This document shows, in pieces, positions 29,285 to 33,708 of a DNA stretch of 33,708 nt. The position numbers and the translations under genes are program-made. The notes beneath the pieces were generated by a model. That model searched no databases, was not told the DNA's origin, and saw only the letters and a list, made by a program, of their open reading frames with translations. Source of the stretch: an uncultured Clostridia bacterium (GTDB lineage: Bacteria > Bacillota > Clostridia > TANB77 > CAG-508); the NCBI GenBank assembly GCA_947629355.1, contig CANRDJ010000013.1, forward strand, positions 1 through 33,708, written 5' to 3'. The first letter of the stretch is position 1. Each line of letters opens with the position of its first letter.

Positions 29285-30344
29285 TTATTCATCCAAAAAA
29301 TCTGTATATACCTTAATAACTTTAATTTCAAACTTTCCTACTTTTATATTTTTATCTTGTTTTATTTTTATATCTACCTCATATAAGTCTTTTAACTTTT
29401 GGATGTTTTCTTTTTTATGACCTACTACATTATTTACGTTTTCAGGATTAATTTTTATTTCTATTTCTTTTACTTTAACATTAAATTTTTTTATTTTTTC
29501 TAATATAGCATCATACCAAATACTATCTTCTACTAACTGTCCAAAAGCCTCATGATATGGTCCGAGCTATAACCTCACTTTTTTCATTTTCAGGGCTACA
29601 TATTAAATCTGTACTTTGAAGCCCCATTCTTATTACTGTTATCTTTTTTTTGGTGAAAAAATAGTACAATTCTTTACATCTTTCAACTGCTTGATTTACT
29701 GAAAGTGGTTCATAATCACCATTTTCATATTCTTTTTCTAATTCTGTATTCTTTATTACTAATACTGGATATAACCTTACTATTTTAGGTCTTAGTTTTA
29801 CTAAGTCCCTTGCTGTATTTAATTCATCAAGTTTTGTACTTTCAGGAAGTCCAATCATCATTTGGTGTCCAAGTTCAAATCCATATCTTCTGATTAATTT
29901 TGAAGCTTTTTTTACGTCTTCATAAGTATGCCCTCGTTTGCACTTTTTTAGTATATAATCATTTGTAGATTGTACTCCTAACTCAATTGTTTTCACTCCG
30001 TATTTTTTTAGAAGTTTTAATCTGTCTTTATCTATGTAATCTGGTCTTGTAGACACTCTTATTGAATTAATTTTTCCATTTTTTATATAATCATATGCAG
30101 TTTCTAATAATTCCTCTTGTTTTTCTTTTTCTATTCCTGTAAAACTTCCTCCAAAAAATGCTACTTCTTTGTAACTTTCTCTTTTTAAGCTTTTCAAATA
30201 TTCTTGTATTGTCTTTTTTACTTCTACTTTTGTGATTCTTTTAGTTTGCCCACTTATACTTTTTTGATTGCAAAATGTACAGTCATTAGGGCATCCCAAA
30301 TGTGGTACAAATATTGGTATTATATAATGTTCTCTTTCTTTCAT
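29285..30344 (-). CDS. Elp3-like radical SAM protein; +1 at CGG 29562-29564
   Basis: PHLGCPNDCTFCNQKSISG, EVAFFGGSFTGIEKE, IELGVQSTNDYIL, ...SEVIA-G-PYHEAFGQLVEDSIWYDAILEKIKKFNVKVKEIEIKINPENVNNVVGHKKEN...FLDE*; 1060 nt = 3x353+1. Confidence 0.9.
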
Positions 30345-30455
30345 TTACTTCCTCCTATATATATGTATAGATACAAGCCTCAGTTACAAGTATTCCTCAT
30401 AGTTTGAGATATGTTTCTATTTAAAAATTATTTATATCAATTTTCATATTCTCTA

Positions 30456-31129
30456 TTATTTCTTATTTAATGCTTGTTTAGCTGCTTCCATTTCTGCTGC
30501 TTTTTTTGTCTTTCCTTCTCCGAAAAGCCAAATTTTTACCATTACAACTTACTTCTATTACAAACGTTTTATCATGATCAGGACCTTTTTCTCTTAATAA
30601 CTTATATTCTATTTTTACATTACCATTCTCTTGTAACTTTTCTTGTAGTACTGTTTTATAATCTTTTTGTCCAACATGTTTACTTGCATTTTCTATATAT
30701 TCTCTTAAATTATTTATAATAAAAGTTTTTGCATTTTCTAAGTTAGAATCTTTATATATTGCTGCAATAACCGCTTCAACACTATCTGCAAGTATTGCTG
30801 GTTTTTTATTACCGATTGCTCTTTATTTCACTTCTACCTATGTATAGAAAATCACTAAAATTATGCTTTGTTGCTATTTTATATAAGCTTTCTTCACATA
30901 CTACTGTTGCTCTAACTTTAGTCATTTCCCCTTCTTTCAGTTTTTTATAATTTTTATATAAATAATCACTTATAACAAACTCTAATATTGCGTCACCTAA
31001 AAACTCTAGTTTTTCATTGCTTTCTATCTCTTTTTCGTGTGCATATGATGTATGTGTTAATGCCATTTTTAAAAGTTCTTTGTCCTTAAATATATATCCT
31101 ATGTCTTTTTCAAATTTATCTAAATTCAT
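30456..31129 (-). CDS. rnc: Ribonuclease III; two +1 sites, CGG 30812-30814 and CGG 30520-30522
   Basis: NEKLEFLGDAILEFVISDYLY, GEMTKVRATVVCEESL...YIGRSEIKSN-G-NKKPAILADSVEAVIAAIY...; dsRBD ...EVSCNGKNLAF-G-EGKTKKAAEMEAAKQALNKK*; 674 nt = 3x224+2. Confidence 0.93.
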
Positions 31130-31179
31130 AGCTTGTCTCCTTTGTTACTCAAATTGTAATTTATTTAATTAAGTGTTCT

Positions 31180-31313
31180 CTAGAAAAGGTTTATTTATTT
31201 GTTTCCAACGCGAATTCCGTTACTGAACCTGTAAGTTGCTAAAGCAACAACAGTTTCATGTAACGAAAGCTGGATCGCGTAACTGAGAAACAAATAAATA
31301 TAACCTTTTCTAG
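31180..31313. repeat. Long imperfect inverted repeat enclosing a structured intergenic element (MITE or ncRNA)
   Basis: CTAGAAAAGGTTTATTTATTTGTTTC ... GAAACAAATAAATATAACCTTTTCTAG, with inner CGCGA/TCGCG, GTTAC/GTAAC and GTTGCTAAAGCAAC stems. Confidence 0.75.
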
Positions 31314-31335
31314 AAATCAATTGATATTTTACAAA

Positions 31336-32466
31336 TCACAATTTAACTAGTTTCTTTATTTCCTCATATATTCTTTCCTCAACATCTTTTGTTGCAACTT
31401 TATTTGCATTTTCTCCCATTTTTAGTAGAATACTTTTATCTTTTAGCATTTCATTTATTGTGTTTGATAAAATATTTGCATTTAAATCTTTATCCAATAT
31501 AATCTTTGCTGCTCCTATATCTGCAAGAACTCTTGCATTATATTCTTGATGATTTTCTGTTGCAAATGGAAAAGGCACAAAAATTGCTGGTTTCCCTGTA
31601 ATCGCAATTTCAGTTATAGTCATAGCTCCACTTCTTGAAATTATTATATCTGCTAAATTCATCATTTCTTCCATATTATATATATATGGTAATACTCTTA
31701 TATTTTTAATCCTGTTTATATTTATCTTTAACTCTTGTAGTTTATCTTTTATAATATCATATTGTTTGGGACCAGATGCCCATATTATTTGATAATTTGT
31801 ATTTGTTTTATTTTTTATTATTTCTATTAATGTAGAATTAATTGATTTAGCCCCTTGACTTCCTCCAAAAATAAGTACAATTGGTAATTCTTTACTTAGT
31901 TTGAGTTCATCCATTATTTTCTCTTTTTGCTCTTTAGATAAATTTACTTGTTTTATTTTTGTTGGTGTTCCAGTAACAACTATCTTGTTAGCTCTTGGTA
32001 GTCTCTTTATGGCATCCTTAAATCCTACTAATACTGTATTTACTTTATTCGATAATAATTTTGTGGTAATACCTGGAAAAGCATTGCTTTCATGTAATAT
32101 TGTTGGTATTTTATATTTTTTAGCTGCCATAAGTACAGGACCACATATAAATCCACCTGTTCCAATAACTATATCTGGTTTAAATTCTTTTACTATTTTT
32201 TTTGCTCCATTAAATCCTTTTAATGTTTTAAACATATTCTTTATATTTTCAATACTTATTTTTCTATTTATTCCGTATGCCTCAATAGTTTTTAATTCAT
32301 ATCCTGCTCTAGGAACTAAATCATTTTCTAAACCTCTTGTTGTTCCTATAAACATTATTCTTGTATTTTTATTCTCTTGTTTTATTTTATTAGCAATTGC
32401 AATTCCTGGATTAATATGTCCTCCAGTTTGTGCTGCTGCTATAATTACTTTCATAATTTCCTCCAT
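31336..32466 (-). CDS. murG: UDP-N-acetylglucosamine--N-acetylmuramyl-(pentapeptide) pyrophosphoryl-undecaprenol N-acetylglucosamine transferase
   Basis: AAAQTGGHINPGIAIANKI, GTGGFICGPVLMAAKKYKIPTILHESNAFPGITTKLLS, GGSQGAKSIN, PFPFATENHQEYNARVL. Confidence 0.96.
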   Translation of the reverse strand: MEEIMKVIIAAAQTGGHINPGIAIANKIKQENKNTRIMFIGTTRGLENDLVPRAGYELKTIEAYGINRKISIENIKNMFKTLKGFNGAKKIVKEFKPDIVIGTGGFICGPVLMAAKKYKIPTILHESNAFPGITTKLLSNKVNTVLVGFKDAIKRLPRANKIVVTGTPTKIKQVNLSKEQKEKIMDELKLSKELPIVLIFGGSQGAKSINSTLIEIIKNKTNTNYQIIWASGPKQYDIIKDKLQELKININRIKNIRVLPYIYNMEEMMNLADIIISRSGAMTITEIAITGKPAIFVPFPFATENHQEYNARVLADIGAAKIILDKDLNANILSNTINEMLKDKSILLKMGENANKVATKDVEERIYEEIKKLVKL

Positions 32467-32469
32467 TTT

Positions 32470-33628
32470 TTATATCTTTTGACTCTGCCTTGATATATTC
32501 AGCAATACCCCTACCGCACACAGCAGAATTATAAGGGAAGTACCCCCATAACTAAAAAATGGAAGTGCCATACCAGTTACTGGCATTGATGATGTAACAA
32601 CTGCTATATTAATCATTGCTTGAAGTCCTATTAAAGCTGTAATACCTGTTGCAAGCAAACTTCCAAACATATCAGGTGCTTTCATTGCAATTATTACACC
32701 TCTCCAAATAAATATTGCAAATAATAATATAACTGCTGTGCATCCTATAAATCCTAATTCTTCTGCTAAAACTGCAAATATAAAATCATTATGGGGTTCT
32801 GATATGTATAAATATTTCTGTTTGCTATCTCCGAAGTCCTACTCCAAAAAGTCCTCCTGAACCAATGGCGTATAAACTCTGTATAATTTGCCATCCTGAA
32901 TCTTGTGCATCAGCCCAAGGATTTAAAAATGCTGTAATTCTAGTTAATCTAAATCCTCCTATTTGAAAATATTTTGCAAGTACAAACATACCTCCAATTA
33001 GTGCTGTTATCCCAGCCGTTCCAAATGTTATAAAATGTCCAAGTCTGCTACCTGCAACAATCATCATTACTGAAACAACTAAAATTATTATAACTGATGC
33101 ACTAAAATGTGATTGTACTCCTAATAAAACTAAAATTACAGGAACTAAAATCAAAAATGGTTTTAAAAATCCTTTCCATATATTTTTTAGTTCATTTTTA
33201 TGTTTTGTAAGAAATGCTGAATAAAATACTATAAGTCCTATTTTTGTAAGCTCTGATGGTTGAAACGAAGATACAATAGGAAGATTAATCCACCTTCTTG
33301 CTCCATTTACTGTTCTTCCAAGTCCTGGTACTAAAACAAGTAATAATACTACTAAAGATGCTACATATGCTATTTTATAAAATTTAGCATATTTTTTATA
33401 ATCTAATTTTGACAATATAATCATCGCAGCAATACCAATAACAGCACATACCAGTTGTTTTATTACATATGTATAACTACTTCCAGTAGTAGCAAGTGAT
33501 GATGGTGAACTAGCTGATAATACCATAATAATCCCTAAAGCCAATAGCACTAAAACTGTTATAAATAATATAAAATCAAATGATTTATATGCTATTTTTT
33601 CATTAGCAAATTGCTGTTTTTTAGCCAT
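32470..33628 (-). CDS. ftsW: FtsW/RodA/SpoVE-family peptidoglycan glycosyltransferase; +1 at CGG 32831-32833
   Basis: [79 protein letters not shown]; 1159 nt = 3x386+1; position next to murG. Confidence 0.94.
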
Positions 33629-33708
33629 ATTATCCTTCCTCGTATTATATATTTATAGTATTTAAAGTCCACTATATAAGACTTATGATATACTTATCTA
33701 AGATACTG

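Noticed and set aside
2129-33628. All the CGG-linked frameshifts are sequencing/assembly errors
   Set aside because: The extra base is always C, always directly before an in-frame Gly codon, on both strands, and never before GG in the other codon phases (about 40 such CGGs need no correction). A base-caller does not know the reading frame. Raw-read confirmation is still needed.
2129-33628. The interrupted genes are pseudogenes
   Set aside because: dnaG, ftsW, rnc, feoB and others are otherwise intact, with no other lesions. Random decay would give mixed deletions, stops and shifts at many codons.
2129-33628. Simple reassignment of CGG to another amino acid (as in some low-GC bacteria)
   Set aside because: A three-base reassignment would not change frame; here the downstream frame is always +1.
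1-33708. CRISPR array or rRNA operon
   Set aside because: No regularly spaced direct repeats and no rRNA-like sequence seen.

Overview
33.7 kb window from a very AT-rich, low-GC Gram-positive (Clostridia/Bacilli-like) chromosome. Housekeeping genes include a BaiN/HI0933-type flavoprotein, a methionine-gamma-lyase-family enzyme, a CNNM/CorC transporter, ssb, greA, scpB, rpoD (sigA), dnaG, carD-like, dut, feoA/feoB, a YitT-family membrane protein, an Elp3-like radical SAM protein, rnc, murG, ftsW and tRNA-Met(CAT). Accessory material includes prepilin-like proteins with DGR-like C-termini, a thioester/LPKTG adhesin with a class D-type sortase, a ~4.6 kb serine-recombinase element inserted in feoB, a type I toxin-antitoxin-like locus with a partial second copy, and an ART-like large protein.

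Main discovery: every broken conserved gene in the window (11 recognisable or hypothetical genes plus a prepilin, 14 sites in all) is broken at an in-frame CGG codon. In every case the conserved protein is restored by skipping the C and reading the next triplet GGN as glycine (+1 frame). No other codon is associated with a frameshift here. No CGG is needed as Arg in any recognisable protein; the one possible exception is a 50-aa ORF at 13127-13279. About 40 other CGG trinucleotides in the two other codon phases need no correction. The rule is therefore reading-frame dependent, which argues strongly against sequencing error or pseudogenisation (dnaG, ftsW, rnc and feoB are affected). I interpret this as genome-wide use of CGGN as a four-base glycine codon, or obligatory +1 frameshifting at an unassigned CGG. 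I could not run searches; decisive tests are listed.
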